Notes: generated by a model not told the origin, from the sequence alone. DNA of 64,000 bases from CALDUY01 sp046350255 (GCA_046350255.1 JAXMAV010000013.1:233695-297694), one strand, 5' to 3'. Counted from the first letter of the stretch, positions 17,432 to 26,737 are shown. A program made the numbers and translations.

Positions 17432-19162
17432 ATGATGCGTCGCAAGCTGGCTGGCCTGGCCGTATGTGCAGTAGGTATCCTCATGCTCAGTGTGGGGGCG
17501 GCCGGTGCAGATGATCGGCTACTCCTCGAAATGAAGGCTCGGCTCGACAAGCTGGAGAAGCAAAACGAGGACCTGCGGAAGCAACTGCAGGAGATCGGCG
17601 GCGGCGGACCCTACCGACCCGACAAGAGCATCGATGACGACAAGAAGAAGGAACAGGACAAGGTCGAGAAGCTGATCGATAACTACCTGAAGGAGAAGGA
17701 TAAGAAGAAGAAGGAAGAGGAGACGAAGAAGGAGACGGAAGGCTACGAGGTCGGTAAGCAGCTCGATTTCAAGGGTAAGTGGCAGAACAACCAGCTCTGG
17801 TTCGAGACCGAAGACAAGGCGTTTCGCCTTCACGTTGGCGGGCGCACCCAGATCGACGCCGTGGCTGTGCATGCGCCGCAAAAGATGCTGGTACCCACCA
17901 AGGAACAGGGCATCGGTGAGTTCGACAACGCCGTGAACTTCCGCCGGGCTCGCCTGCAGGTGGAAGGCACCCTGTGGGATACCCTCGATTTCAACGCCGA
18001 GTACGATTTCTCCAACACGGCGCGCATCGTTCCTGCAGGAAGCAAGATTTCACCGGAAGGCCAGATCGCCGGCACTGAAGGTACCTCCGCCGACCGGAAC
18101 GCGACCATTAACACGCCCGTTCCGACTGACCTGTGGGTCCAGTATCACAGTGTGCCCTTCCTGGGCAACATCCGGATCGGCAACCAGAAGGAGTGGGTGT
18201 CGATGGAGCACATCAACTCCAGCCGCTACCTCGACTTCATGGAACGCTCGCTGGCGTTTGATGCCTTCGTGGAAAACGGCAACAACGGCTTCATACCTGG
18301 CATCAGTGTCTGGCGCAGCATGCTCGATGATAACCTGCTGGTGGCCGCCGGTATCTACTGGCCCAACTTCCGCGATGTGTTCGGTTGGGATGTCGGCGAC
18401 GGCGAATCGCTCGTATCCGCGCGTATCGCCGGTACGCCCATCTACGAGGACAAGGGACGCTACATGGTCCACCTCGGCCTGGGTTACATGCACTCCACCC
18501 GGGACGACGGCATCATCCGCTTCCGTGCTCGGCCCCTGGTGCGGAACGGCCCTGCCGTGCTCCACAACGTGGTCGCCCAGATTCAGGGCGATCTGCAGAA
18601 CTACAACTTGCTGGTTCCCGAGTTCATGATGAACTATGGCCCGTTCACCCTGGCCGCCGAGTACTACGCCGCCTGGGCGTACCAGGCGCCCGGTGTGGCG
18701 TTTGGTCAGGTCGGTCGACAGAGTAGCTCGAAGGACCTGCCCTCCGGCGGTCGGGGAACGCTGTTCTACAGCGGTGGCTATATCGAGGCGGGCTACTTCC
18801 TCACTGGCGAGTCGCGCACCTACGATCGCACACTCAAGGTGATGACCCGGCAGCAACTCTACGAGAACGCCTTCCTGGTGGATGGCGAGGAAGGAGCGCT
18901 GTTCGGTCGCGGTGCCTGGCAGATCCTGGCTCGCTACGAGTTCCTCGATCTCAACTCCGAAGGCGTCAACGGTGGTGTACTCAACGGCACCACGGTGGGT
19001 GTGAACTGGTTCCTCAACCCCAACGCCAAGATCCAGGTCAACTACACCCTGCTGTATCGCGACATTACTCAGTACAAGGATGGTCAGGTTGCGGCCCAGG
19101 GCAACACGATCCGCGATGGTCTGATTCAGGGCCTGGGCACCCGGTTCGCATTCGATTTTTGA
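17432..19162 (+). CDS. Phosphate-selective porin O/P-like outer membrane protein
   Basis: Outer-membrane beta-barrel of about 576 residues. Start 17432 (or 17435) follows GGGAG; the signal peptide ends near AGA (residue 26). Residues 30-100 form a Lys/Glu-rich coiled coil (RLDKLEKQNEDLRKQLQEIG, EKDKKKKEEETKKE) probably anchoring or trimerising the barrel. The barrel begins near residue 115 (FRLHVGGRTQIDAVAV) and shows family patterns such as FRRARLQVEGTLWDTLDFNAEYDF and the final aromatic strand ending RFAFDF. Planctomycetes often carry such coiled-coil porins. The substrate cannot be inferred. Confidence 0.85.
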   Translation: MMRRKLAGLAVCAVGILMLSVGAAGADDRLLLEMKARLDKLEKQNEDLRKQLQEIGGGGPYRPDKSIDDDKKKEQDKVEKLIDNYLKEKDKKKKEEETKKETEGYEVGKQLDFKGKWQNNQLWFETEDKAFRLHVGGRTQIDAVAVHAPQKMLVPTKEQGIGEFDNAVNFRRARLQVEGTLWDTLDFNAEYDFSNTARIVPAGSKISPEGQIAGTEGTSADRNATINTPVPTDLWVQYHSVPFLGNIRIGNQKEWVSMEHINSSRYLDFMERSLAFDAFVENGNNGFIPGISVWRSMLDDNLLVAAGIYWPNFRDVFGWDVGDGESLVSARIAGTPIYEDKGRYMVHLGLGYMHSTRDDGIIRFRARPLVRNGPAVLHNVVAQIQGDLQNYNLLVPEFMMNYGPFTLAAEYYAAWAYQAPGVAFGQVGRQSSSKDLPSGGRGTLFYSGGYIEAGYFLTGESRTYDRTLKVMTRQQLYENAFLVDGEEGALFGRGAWQILARYEFLDLNSEGVNGGVLNGTTVGVNWFLNPNAKIQVNYTLLYRDITQYKDGQVAAQGNTIRDGLIQGLGTRFAFDF

Positions 19163-19210
19163 TGCCAGTAGCACTGGGGTAGGGACGCGACTCACGGAGG
19201 AACTATTGCC

Positions 19211-19633
19211 ATGTGTCCATGGAAACTGGCTGGGTGTCTGATAGTGCTGACTGGTTTGACCCTGGCTGCGGATCCTGGGTCCACGCCCGGAACCCAACCT
19301 AACGCTGCACCAGCAGTGCAGGCGCCTGCCAATCCGACACCAGCGCCGGCCGTGGCACCTGTTATCGCGCCGGAACCGTGTCACTCTCCGACACGGACAG
19401 TCTGCCTGCCTTCCGTCGAGAAGGTGACCAAAACGAAGCCAGCCTACCGCATTCGCTGCGAGCAGGTCTGCCTGACCTATCACGCGAAGTGCCAGCAGTG
19501 CGGCGAATGTGGTCGCCCGCGCGAGGTGCGCAAGCTCATCAAGCGGTTCGTCAAGGAAGAGGTGTGCGAACCTACCTGCAAGCCGCAGGTGGTTCCGGCG
19601 GACTGTCCGGCCCCCTGTCCTTCGCATCCCTGA
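19211..19633 (+). CDS. Small secreted Cys-rich protein
   Basis: 140 residues, function unknown. A cggagg ribosome site precedes ATG 19211. A signal peptide (MCPWKLAGCLIVLTGLTLAA) leads to an Ala/Pro linker, then about 85 residues with many cysteines in pairs (CQQCGECGRPREVRKLIK, CEPTCKP, CPAPCP). The spaced Cys pairs suggest disulfides or metal binding in an extracytoplasmic setting. It may share transcription with the porin 48 bases upstream. It ends 4 bases from the convergent ABC-2 permease. Confidence 0.7.
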   Translation: MCPWKLAGCLIVLTGLTLAADPGSTPGTQPNAAPAVQAPANPTPAPAVAPVIAPEPCHSPTRTVCLPSVEKVTKTKPAYRIRCEQVCLTYHAKCQQCGECGRPREVRKLIKRFVKEEVCEPTCKPQVVPADCPAPCPSHP

Positions 19634-19637
19634 GCGG

Positions 19638-20432
19638 TCAAATGTCGCGGCGAGCGAAGTAGATCAGTCCCACCAGGGCGGAGAGCAGCGAGATGCCAGC
19701 GGCCCAGGCCATGAACTGCAGCATCATCTGACCGTCGTAATAGCCCTTCAACATGTAGGGCAGATTGGACAGCAACCGGATTGGCGCCGGGTAGCGCGTG
19801 GGAAGCAGCGAAAGAGCGAAGCTGCCTCCGTAGAGGAGTACCCAGAGAACCGCCACACCCAGAAGCGTACTGTTGCAGATGGCGCTGACGGTGACTCCCA
19901 GCGAAATGACCGCCACCAGGAACGCTGACACCCCGGCCAGAGCCATGAGGCTGCCTTCCAGTGACAAATCTTCGTGCAACAGGAAGTATCCCGCCGCGAG
20001 CATAGCGCTGGCCAGGAACCAAAACGTGGCCAGCACGGTGAGCAGCCGACTGTGCCACTTGCCGAGGAAGTACTGGTGCCGGCTGATGCCGCGGCTGAGG
20101 ACGGAATCGGCCATGGTGCCGCGCTCGGCCGAGATGGTGCCGGAGCAGAGGATGGCAATGAGCGTCACGCTGCCGAGCAACGTCCAGCGCATAAGGTCCG
20201 AGATCAGCTGCGAGGCGGGCTGCACGATGCCGGCCTCGTGCGTGAGGCCGTAGCGATACAGCAGGTAGCCCGTGGCAGCGAGCAGCGACACCACCACCCA
20301 GATGCGGTAGACCCAGCTACCCAGCGTCTGATTCATGTCGGACTGAATGACGGCCCAGTAGGGCAACCAGCGATTGTAAGCGATGGGTTGCGCGGGGGGG
20401 GTCGCATCCATGAGCGATTCCTTCGGCTTCAC
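19638..20432 (-). CDS. ABC-2 type transporter permease
   Basis: Inner-membrane permease of 264 residues with six predicted membrane segments (for example IWVVVSLLAATGYLLYRYGL and YMLKGYYDGQMMLQFMAWAA). I take the GTG at 20432 as start: AGGAGG lies just upstream and the GTGA overlap with the ATPase stop implies coupling; ATG at 20411 is the alternative. It pairs with the preceding ATPase gene as an ABC-2 exporter, the type used for drugs, polysaccharide or membrane proteins. Confidence 0.8.
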   Translation of the reverse strand: MKPKESLMDATPPAQPIAYNRWLPYWAVIQSDMNQTLGSWVYRIWVVVSLLAATGYLLYRYGLTHEAGIVQPASQLISDLMRWTLLGSVTLIAILCSGTISAERGTMADSVLSRGISRHQYFLGKWHSRLLTVLATFWFLASAMLAAGYFLLHEDLSLEGSLMALAGVSAFLVAVISLGVTVSAICNSTLLGVAVLWVLLYGGSFALSLLPTRYPAPIRLLSNLPYMLKGYYDGQMMLQFMAWAAGISLLSALVGLIYFARRDI

Positions 20433-21430
20433 GCCGCCTCCTGGCGATAAATTCGCGCGAAGCCACGCGATTCTTCCTTCTCCACCAGATCGAGAAACGC
20501 CTGTTCGGTTTGCTGCCCCACGCTGCGAAGACTGACGAGGGTGACCTTGTGGTCGTGCAGAGTAGCCAGGGCCATCGACAGGGTGGCGGCCACGTTGGCC
20601 TCATCCTGCAGATGCACCTCGAGCCGACGCTGCCGCAGGTTCACGCCCTTGAGTTCGGCCTGAGCACGCAGGGCGGTCATGGCCTTGGTGATGGCCTTCT
20701 GATCGCCTTCCAGGTCCATCTCGTAGTGGTTCCGCCGCATCCGGCCCTTGAGATCCTGCAACGACCCACAGAAGATCAGCTGCCCATGACTGAGGACGGC
20801 GGCATGGTTGCACACCTCGTCGATGTCGGACAGGTTGTGGCTGGAGACAATGAGCGTCTTCTCAGCCGAGAGCGTCTTGATTAGCTCCAGCATGCTCCGT
20901 CGGGCTTCCGGGTCCAGTCCGTGCGTGGGTTCGTCCCAGATGAGCAGGTCGGGATCGTTGATCAGCGAGGTAGCCACCGCCAGCCGGGCCGTCATGCCGT
21001 TGGAGAAGCCCTCGATCCGCGACCCGGAGTGCGGCAACAGATCGACCGCCCGGATCAGCGAGGCCAGGCGCGGCTTGCGCACCTCGGCCGGCAGCCCGAA
21101 CAGGCGAGCCATGTAGTCGAGATAGGTGATCGGCGTCATCCGCCGCGGAAACTGCGGGTTCGTCGGGATGTAGCCGATCCGCCGCCGGAGATCCGCGGCG
21201 TTCGGTGTCATCACCTTGCCAAAGACCTTGGCCCAGCCCGCCGTGGGGCGATGCAGTCCGATGATCAGGCGCAGCAGCGTAGTCTTGCCGGCACCGTTGG
21301 AGCCTAACAGCCCCAGCACGCAGCCCGGTTCGAGTCGCAGCGTAACGTCATTGAGTGCGATCTGGCGGTTGTTGTAGATCTTGGTCAGCTTGAACGTTTC
21401 AACCACCAGCTCCGAGTTGCTCTCGGCCAC
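20429..21430 (-). CDS. ABC-2 transporter ATP-binding protein
   Basis: 333 residues from GTG 21430, chosen because GGGAGG lies seven bases upstream; the longer frame begins with unlikely sequence. Walker A is GSNGAGKTT (about 42-50), the signature region reads EGFSNGM as in ABC-2 ATPases, and Walker B is LLIWDEPTHGLDPE. The last 100 residues resemble the C-terminal domain found in NatA-type ATPases. It overlaps the permease gene by four bases. A TATACT hexamer about 40 bases upstream could serve as -10, but no good -35 accompanies it. Confidence 0.88.
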   Translation of the reverse strand: MAESNSELVVETFKLTKIYNNRQIALNDVTLRLEPGCVLGLLGSNGAGKTTLLRLIIGLHRPTAGWAKVFGKVMTPNAADLRRRIGYIPTNPQFPRRMTPITYLDYMARLFGLPAEVRKPRLASLIRAVDLLPHSGSRIEGFSNGMTARLAVATSLINDPDLLIWDEPTHGLDPEARRSMLELIKTLSAEKTLIVSSHNLSDIDEVCNHAAVLSHGQLIFCGSLQDLKGRMRRNHYEMDLEGDQKAITKAMTALRAQAELKGVNLRQRRLEVHLQDEANVAATLSMALATLHDHKVTLVSLRSVGQQTEQAFLDLVEKEESRGFARIYRQEAA

Positions 21431-21527
21431 GAGAGAACCTCCCGAGTGGGAACGATGCGGCCGGGAAGTATACTCTGGATAGTGGATGCTTCCTAGGCCA
21501 ACCATTCCATGCCGCGAAGGTGTTCCC

Positions 21528-22364
21528 ATGTCTGCTTCGCTTGCCCTGTGTGCCTGTCTTGCCCTGGCCCCGGGCGCGGCTCCGGCTCCGGCCGGGCCGT
21601 GGTTGATTGAGTTCGGCCTGACTGGCGATCAGCTACAGGCGCGGGCCACCCAGCTGCAGAAGGCCGGTTATCGCCCCTCAGGGGTGACCGGCTACAACGA
21701 CGGCGAGTTTCCCCGCTTCGCCGTCATCTGGGAGAAAGGGGCCGGGCCAGCCTGGCGTCTCGATTTCGGGCTGACCCCCGCGCAGTTCGACCGTCGCGCC
21801 ACCCAGCTCAAGGCCGACGGGTTCCGCCCCGTGGCGCTATCTGGCTACGATCTGGGCGGCACCCAGGGTTTCATCGATATCTGGCGCAAGACCGACGGAC
21901 CCGCCTACGAAGTGAACTACGGCACCAGCGGCGATGGCCTGGGTCGCCTCGCGCTGAGCATGAAGGAACGCGGCTACCGCCCGACGCACCTATCGAGTTA
22001 TGTCTCTGGCACGGTCAGCCGGTATGCCACCCTGTGGGAGAAGGGCGGCGACGAAGTCTGGGATCTCAAATGGGGTCTGACCACCGGGCAACTCGATGAC
22101 TCGCTGAACCAGATGCCGCTGGCGGGCTATCGTCCCGTCGCCTTGACCGCCCTGGTCGTCGAGGAGATCACCAACTTCAGCATGATCTGGAGCAAGCGCA
22201 AGGGGCCCCCCTGGCTGGTGCGCTATAACCTCGATGGCGATGGCCTGCTCGATCTGGCGCGCACGCAGCGCGGCCGGGGCTACCGCCCGATTCATCTGTC
22301 GGGCTACGGCACCCTGGGCGGCATCCGCTTCACCACCATCTGGGAACAAACCCCGATGAAATAG
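21528..22364 (+). CDS. Secreted protein of tandem GYRP-type repeats (bacterial tandem repeat domain-like)
   Basis: 278 residues with signal peptide MSASLALCACLALAPG. The rest is five tandem copies of a roughly 50-residue unit with shared features: LTGDQLQARATQLQKAGYRP, then LSGY or a variant, then RFAVIWEKGAGPAW. Variants recur at FGLTPAQF, YGTSGDGL, WGLTTGQL and YNLDGDGL. This matches what I know as a bacterial tandem repeat domain often attached to esterases or hydrolases; here the repeats stand alone, so it may be a binding protein. Start 21528 has an aagg box and is divergent from the ABC ATPase gene. Confidence 0.8.
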   Translation: MSASLALCACLALAPGAAPAPAGPWLIEFGLTGDQLQARATQLQKAGYRPSGVTGYNDGEFPRFAVIWEKGAGPAWRLDFGLTPAQFDRRATQLKADGFRPVALSGYDLGGTQGFIDIWRKTDGPAYEVNYGTSGDGLGRLALSMKERGYRPTHLSSYVSGTVSRYATLWEKGGDEVWDLKWGLTTGQLDDSLNQMPLAGYRPVALTALVVEEITNFSMIWSKRKGPPWLVRYNLDGDGLLDLARTQRGRGYRPIHLSGYGTLGGIRFTTIWEQTPMK

Positions 22365-22371
22365 CAGCGAC

Positions 22372-22640
22372 ATGGGGCGCATGAGGTTGAATGCACAAAC
22401 GCTGTTCCTAGAGCCGTTGGAGGCACGCGACTGCCCCACACGCCGCCCCTGGGGGCGATGCCATCGCTGCTCCCTGGCCCGATGCCCCCATCTCCCACAC
22501 CTGTCTTTTCGATGGTGGCCAATCCCGATTACATCACTTTCTCAGCCCAGGAAACGATGCGATCAGGGCCGCCGACCTTCGAGCGTTTCTCAAACGCCGA
22601 ATCGCTCCGCCAGACGCTCCAGCGGCGTGAGGTCGCCTAG
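22372..22640 (+). pseudogene. Frameshifted small protein with planctomycete LEPLEARDC motif
   Basis: The frame from 22372 or 22381 reads LFLEPLEARDCPT, a motif seen at the N-terminus of many secreted planctomycete proteins. The sensible continuation (PPLGAMPSLLPGPMPPSP, VFSMVANPDYITF, stop at 22640) is in another frame; joining them needs removal of two bases near 22441. Either a decayed small secreted protein or a sequencing indel. The end overlaps the 3' end of the minus-strand MBL gene. Confidence 0.35.
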
Positions 22641-23255
22641 AGGCGGGCCGTGGCCCAGGCATACCAGCGAAGGGCGCAGCGCCAGCAAGAGGCGTAGCGA
22701 CCGGCGATTCTGGGCGGGGTCGGCCGAGAAGAAGTGCGGTGGTTCGATCACGCCGGGCCAGGGGCCGAAGCGGCTGCGCACCAGGTCGCCTGCTATTGCC
22801 ACGCGGTCGCGTTCGCGGAAGTAGATCACGTGGCCGGTCGTGTGGCCTGGTGTATGCACGATGCGCCACTCGGCGAGTTGATCGCCGTCGTGCAGGCATC
22901 GGGCCACGGGATGCGGCGGGCCGGCCAGCAGTTTCTGGCCCAGGCGCACGATCCAGGTGCGGGGCCGAACCGGAGATGTCCCCTCCATGATGTCGGCGTC
23001 GGCGGTGTGGCAGGCCAGGGGGACCCCGAAACGTCGACACACCGCGGCCGCCGCTCCCTGGTGGTCCGGATGCACGTGGGTCAGCCCCACCAGGGCCAGG
23101 TTTCTTCCCGCCAGCACGCGCAGGAGCCGGGCGGTGCCCCAGCGCGTGCCTGCATCAATGAGTACGTCGCCGATTTCGGTTTCGAGCAGGTAGCAGTTGA
23201 TGAGGTGCGGTACAAGACTGGGAAGCAGCCAGACTCCGTCAGCGCAGCGGAGCAT
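22590..23255 (-). CDS. MBL-fold metallo-hydrolase
   Basis: Cytoplasmic hydrolase of 221 residues with a full metallo-beta-lactamase fold. Metal ligands: THVHPDH (HxHxDH, near residue 60), the His in VHTPGHTTGH, Asp in AIAGDLV, and a late His in CLGHGPP. Such proteins hydrolyse thioesters, lactones or glyoxalase products; the exact substrate is not evident. It starts three bases after the stop of the methyltransferase gene, so the two form an operon. Confidence 0.85.
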   Translation of the reverse strand: MLRCADGVWLLPSLVPHLINCYLLETEIGDVLIDAGTRWGTARLLRVLAGRNLALVGLTHVHPDHQGAAAAVCRRFGVPLACHTADADIMEGTSPVRPRTWIVRLGQKLLAGPPHPVARCLHDGDQLAEWRIVHTPGHTTGHVIYFRERDRVAIAGDLVRSRFGPWPGVIEPPHFFSADPAQNRRSLRLLLALRPSLVCLGHGPPLGDLTPLERLAERFGV

Positions 23256-23258
23256 GGC

Positions 23259-24017
23259 TTATCCCTCGGCCTCGAAGAACCAGTCCCACGGCGGAGGCTG
23301 GTCGCGCAGGTCGGCGCCGCCGGCGAACTGTTCCCACGCCAGCGGAATCTTCGCTTCACGCACCTCAACGAACCCGGCACGTTCGAGGCGATAGCGGATC
23401 TCAAATGGCTGCCAGAAGTGTTGCTCTAGCCCTGTGTAGCTGAAGCCGCCGAAGGCGAAGTCGTACAGAACATGCTCGGCGTTCTGGGCGGCATTGCGTC
23501 GCGCCGCGGCTTCGGGCATCCCGGCGCGGCGGGCACGGTCGAGCAGCAGCATGGTGTGGTAATGCACCGCATCGATTGCCGGCACGATGCCCAGAAAGCG
23601 CCCACCTGGCCGGACGATGTGGCGGATCTGTTCGAGGACTGCCTCGATCTCGCAGACCGTGGGCTGCACCAGCGAGTTGATGGCCACGGCCACGTCCACC
23701 TTGCCGACCAGTGGGGCCAGGTCGGTCAGCCTGCGTTCGTGAAAGGTGATGTTGGCCTGGTCTGCGCAGCGCTGCCGGGCGCGGGCGAGCATTCCTGGCG
23801 CGAAATCGATGGCGTGGACGTGGGAGAAGCGATGGGCCAACTCGGGTAGCAGTGGGCCGATTCCGCAGCCGAGGTCGGCGACCACTTGCTGCCGGGCGTC
23901 TACAATGCTGTCCAGGGCGGCGAAGAGCGGTCCGCTCGACCCCGCCCGGTAGGGATCGACGAACTCGTCCTCGTAGTGCGCGGCCGCCTCGCTCCAGGAA
24001 TGGGCCTGATCGTTCAT
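23259..24017 (-). CDS. Class I SAM-dependent methyltransferase
   Basis: 252 residues from ATG 24017 (MNDQAHSWSEAAAHYEDEFV), where the family's N-terminal helix begins; the ribosome site is weak. SAM motif I is VVADLGCGIGPLLPEL (about residues 45-60), motif II follows at HAIDFAPGMLARAR, and the post-motif region has VDVAVAINSLVQP. Substrate unknown. Followed after three bases by the MBL hydrolase. Confidence 0.82.
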   Translation of the reverse strand: MNDQAHSWSEAAAHYEDEFVDPYRAGSSGPLFAALDSIVDARQQVVADLGCGIGPLLPELAHRFSHVHAIDFAPGMLARARQRCADQANITFHERRLTDLAPLVGKVDVAVAINSLVQPTVCEIEAVLEQIRHIVRPGGRFLGIVPAIDAVHYHTMLLLDRARRAGMPEAAARRNAAQNAEHVLYDFAFGGFSYTGLEQHFWQPFEIRYRLERAGFVEVREAKIPLAWEQFAGGADLRDQPPPWDWFFEAEG

Positions 24018-24136
24018 GGAGCTGTTGTAGCGGACATCCTCGCACGCTGGCAGGGGCTTGCCGTCGCCTCGCGCGTCTGATTCACTGATGAGCACGGTCC
24101 GCTCGGGCGAGCGGCCGCACCAGGAGAGTTACACAC

Positions 24137-24685
24137 ATGCGTTACATGCTGATTCTTTCGGGGTTGCTCCTCGCCGGGTGGGCGATGGCGGAGGAGGAGA
24201 AGAAGGGGTCGTCGATCGACCTCGACGGCGTCGAGTCGAAGACTCCCGCCGCCTGGGTCAAGGAAGCGCCGGCGAACACCATGCGGTTCGCACAGTTCAA
24301 GCTGCCCAAGGTCAAGGGCGACAAGGACGACGGCGAGCTGGTCATCTTCAAGGGCCTGGGCGGTTCGGCGGAGGCCAACATCGATCGCTGGAAGAAGCAG
24401 TTCGTCGCTCCCAAGGGCAAGGGGATCGACGATATCAGCAAGGTCACCAACATCGAGATGGCCGGCGGCAAGGGCCTCATGGTCGAGGTGAGCGGCACCT
24501 ACATGTTCAACCCCGCTCCGTTCAACCCGCGCTCCAAGGCGGTCCCCCGCGAGGAGTACAAGATGGTGGGTATCCACCTCGATGGGCCGAAGGACGTCTA
24601 CCACATCCGCATGGTCGGCCCGGCCAAGACGATGGACCACTACCGCAAGGGCTTCGAGGAGTGGGTCAAGGGCTACAAGAAGTAA
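24137..24685 (+). CDS. Secreted protein of unknown function
   Basis: 182 residues. ATG 24137 follows ccaggagag. The signal peptide (MRYMLILSGLLLAGWAMA) is followed by a Lys-rich compact domain: PAAWVKEAPANTMRFAQFKL, GELVIFKGLGGSAEANIDRW, GLMVEVSGTY, VYHIRMVGPAKTMDHYRKGF. I recognise no named family; the pattern resembles conserved planctomycete periplasmic hypotheticals. A strong terminator 15 bases after the stop makes it an independent unit. Confidence 0.75.
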   Translation: MRYMLILSGLLLAGWAMAEEEKKGSSIDLDGVESKTPAAWVKEAPANTMRFAQFKLPKVKGDKDDGELVIFKGLGGSAEANIDRWKKQFVAPKGKGIDDISKVTNIEMAGGKGLMVEVSGTYMFNPAPFNPRSKAVPREEYKMVGIHLDGPKDVYHIRMVGPAKTMDHYRKGFEEWVKGYKK

Positions 24686-24700
24686 CCAGCTTCCCCCCCG

Positions 24701-24735
24701 GAGAACGGAGAGGTGCGCCTCTCCGTTCTCTTTTT
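24701..24735 (+). terminator. Rho-independent terminator
   Basis: A perfect 13-bp stem (GAGAACGGAGAGG / CCTCTCCGTTCTC) with TGCG loop is followed by five T. It ends the 24137-24685 gene and lies just before queA. Confidence 0.9.
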
Positions 24736-24741
24736 ACCTAG

Positions 24742-25791
24742 ATGAGTCTCATGCAGATCGACGACTTCGACTTTGCACTGCCGCCCGAACTGATCGCACA
24801 GGAACCAGTCACTCCGCGCGATCAGTCCCGTCTGCTTGTTCTCGACCGCTCCACGGGCGCGCTCGCCTCGCACATCTTCGCCGAACTTCCTCAACTGCTG
24901 GCCCCCGGCGACCTGCTGGTGCTGAACGACACCCGGGTGGTCGCCGCCCGGCTGGTGGGTGTGCGCCCGGCGACGCAGGGCAAGTGGGAGGGGCTCTTCG
25001 TCCGCGAACACGACGGCGGTCTCTGGGAGCTATTGTTGCAAACGCGCGGCAAGCTGGCCGAGGGCGACCAGCTTCAGGCAGGAACGCTGGCGCTGGAACT
25101 CGTCCGCAAGCTGCCCTCGGGACGCTGGCTGCTTCGACCGGGTGAGCCTGGCCCGTTCGCCGAGGTCCTGGCGCGGCACGGCCAGGTGCCCATTCCGCCG
25201 TACATTCGCAAGGGACGGGCGGACCGGGAAGACGAGGTGCGCTACCAGACGATTCATGCTCGCAGCGATGGAGCCGTGGCCGCTCCGACTGCCGGCCTGC
25301 ACTTCACCCAGGAGTTGTTCGACCGGCTGCAAGCGATCGGCATCGAGCGCGCCTTCGTGACATTGCACGTCGGCCCGGGAACTTTCCAGCCAGTGAAGGT
25401 GGACGATGTCCGGCAGCATCGCGTGGAGGCAGAGTGGGGCGAACTGCCGCCCGCCACGGCCGAGGCCATCGCTCGCTGCAAGGCCCGTGGCGGGCGCGTC
25501 GTGGCAGTGGGAACCACCACGGTCCGCGTGATGGAATCGGCCGGGCCACAGTCGCTGGGCTGGTCTGGGTTGACCGATCTCACCATCTGCCCGCCCTACA
25601 CTTTCCGCGTGGTCGATGCGCTCATCACCAATTTCCACCTTCCCCGGTCGAGCCTGCTGCTCCTGGTCAGCGCGTTTGCCAGTCTCGAACAGATCCGCCG
25701 CGCCTATGCCGAGGCCATCCGACTGCGCTACCGCTTCTACAGTTACGGCGATGCCATGTTGATCCTCGGCGAGCCACCGCTCTCCTCCTAG
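24742..25791 (+). CDS. queA: tRNA preQ1(34) S-adenosylmethionine ribosyltransferase-isomerase
   Basis: Cytoplasmic enzyme of queuosine synthesis: moves the ribosyl part of SAM onto preQ1 in tRNA to make epoxyqueuosine. 349 residues, the family's usual length. Family blocks in order: DFALPPELIAQEPVTPRDQS near the start, GDLLVLNDTRVVAARL, HARSDGAVAAPTAGLHFT, HVGPGTFQPVKVDD, and the C-terminal ALITNFHLPRSSLLLLVSAF. The start at 24742 is six bases after the terminator T run; ATG 24751 is a possible alternative. No other queuosine genes are adjacent. Confidence 0.95.
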   Translation: MSLMQIDDFDFALPPELIAQEPVTPRDQSRLLVLDRSTGALASHIFAELPQLLAPGDLLVLNDTRVVAARLVGVRPATQGKWEGLFVREHDGGLWELLLQTRGKLAEGDQLQAGTLALELVRKLPSGRWLLRPGEPGPFAEVLARHGQVPIPPYIRKGRADREDEVRYQTIHARSDGAVAAPTAGLHFTQELFDRLQAIGIERAFVTLHVGPGTFQPVKVDDVRQHRVEAEWGELPPATAEAIARCKARGGRVVAVGTTTVRVMESAGPQSLGWSGLTDLTICPPYTFRVVDALITNFHLPRSSLLLLVSAFASLEQIRRAYAEAIRLRYRFYSYGDAMLILGEPPLSS

Positions 25792-25887
25792 CGCCGACGG
25801 TTCCGCGAGAATGACCTAAACTAACGAGGTGGACCCAGGCGCGCCAGCGTGCGGCGTCTGAACGAACTCTGCCCGGCAGAGAGCGAG

Positions 25888-26640
25888 ATGAGTAACCGCA
25901 TCCAAAGTCTGACGATTCAGCCGCATTCCCTCGTTCCCGCCGAGGCGGAACTGCGTCTGATCGTCGTTCCAGACCACGTGAACACGGGCACGGCCATCCG
26001 GGGTCGGTTGGTGGGCCCGCAGTGTCGCTTTGCCACCACGGTCGAGGTAGCCTATCCGTTTCGCCCGTTGCTCGTCCCGACCGGGACGGATGCACTGACG
26101 GTACGCGCCATCATCCCCGAGGCGAGTCTCTGGGAACCCGAGTGTCCGCATCTCTACACCGCCGTGGTGGAACTGTGGCAAGATGGCCAGCTGGCCGAGA
26201 CGGTGACAGTGCGATGTGGCCTGCGGTCGCTCGTCCTGGGGCCTCGGGGGCTGCGGCTGAACGGCCGGGTGCTGTGGCTCGAGGGCCGGGCAGTGGAGCG
26301 CCTGGACGAGGCGGAAGCACTGGGCATGCGCCAGTCGGGGCACAACCTTGTTATCGCCCCGGTGGATGCAGCCAGCGAGCCGCTGTGGACTCTGGCTGAC
26401 GAGATCGGCCTGCTCGTCCTGGGCCGGGTGAACTCTCCCGACGACCTGCCGCATCTGCCTGGGCTGGGTCGTCATCCGGCCGCCCTGGGTTGGATCGGTC
26501 CTCCCGGGCTGGAGATCCCACCCCGGCTGGCCGGAGGCGGCCTGATCGTCACAGAAGGCGCCGTCGCGCAGGCCGATATTACCCTGACATCCGGTCAGCT
26601 CTGCACGCCGCACGGGGTGCTGGGATCGGTCCGCGAGTGA
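25888..26640 (+). CDS. Glycoside hydrolase family 2-like protein lacking a catalytic domain
   Basis: About 250 residues. The first 110 read like the Ig-like domain of GH2 enzymes (ASLWEPECPHLYTAVVELW, then VRCGLRSL), followed by the start of a barrel (GLRLNGRVLWLEG, HNLVIAP, LADEIGLLVLG). No catalytic Glu pair can be placed, and the barrel is far too short, so it is probably a non-catalytic remnant or repurposed binding protein. There is no signal peptide. GTG 25849 is an alternative start. Located between queA and the giant genes. Confidence 0.55.
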   Translation: MSNRIQSLTIQPHSLVPAEAELRLIVVPDHVNTGTAIRGRLVGPQCRFATTVEVAYPFRPLLVPTGTDALTVRAIIPEASLWEPECPHLYTAVVELWQDGQLAETVTVRCGLRSLVLGPRGLRLNGRVLWLEGRAVERLDEAEALGMRQSGHNLVIAPVDAASEPLWTLADEIGLLVLGRVNSPDDLPHLPGLGRHPAALGWIGPPGLEIPPRLAGGGLIVTEGAVAQADITLTSGQLCTPHGVLGSVRE

Positions 26641-26737
26641 CGGCGCTGCGGGTCGTACCGATCGGAACCGGCGCCCCATCTCCCCGACCTTGCCTGACCC
26701 GCCGCCTTTTCCCTCCCGACCCCAGGTCTCCCGATGG

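Noticed and set aside
18050..19627. 525-codon minus-strand open frame over the porin
   Set aside because: Antisense shadow of the porin and the Cys-rich protein; no family features.
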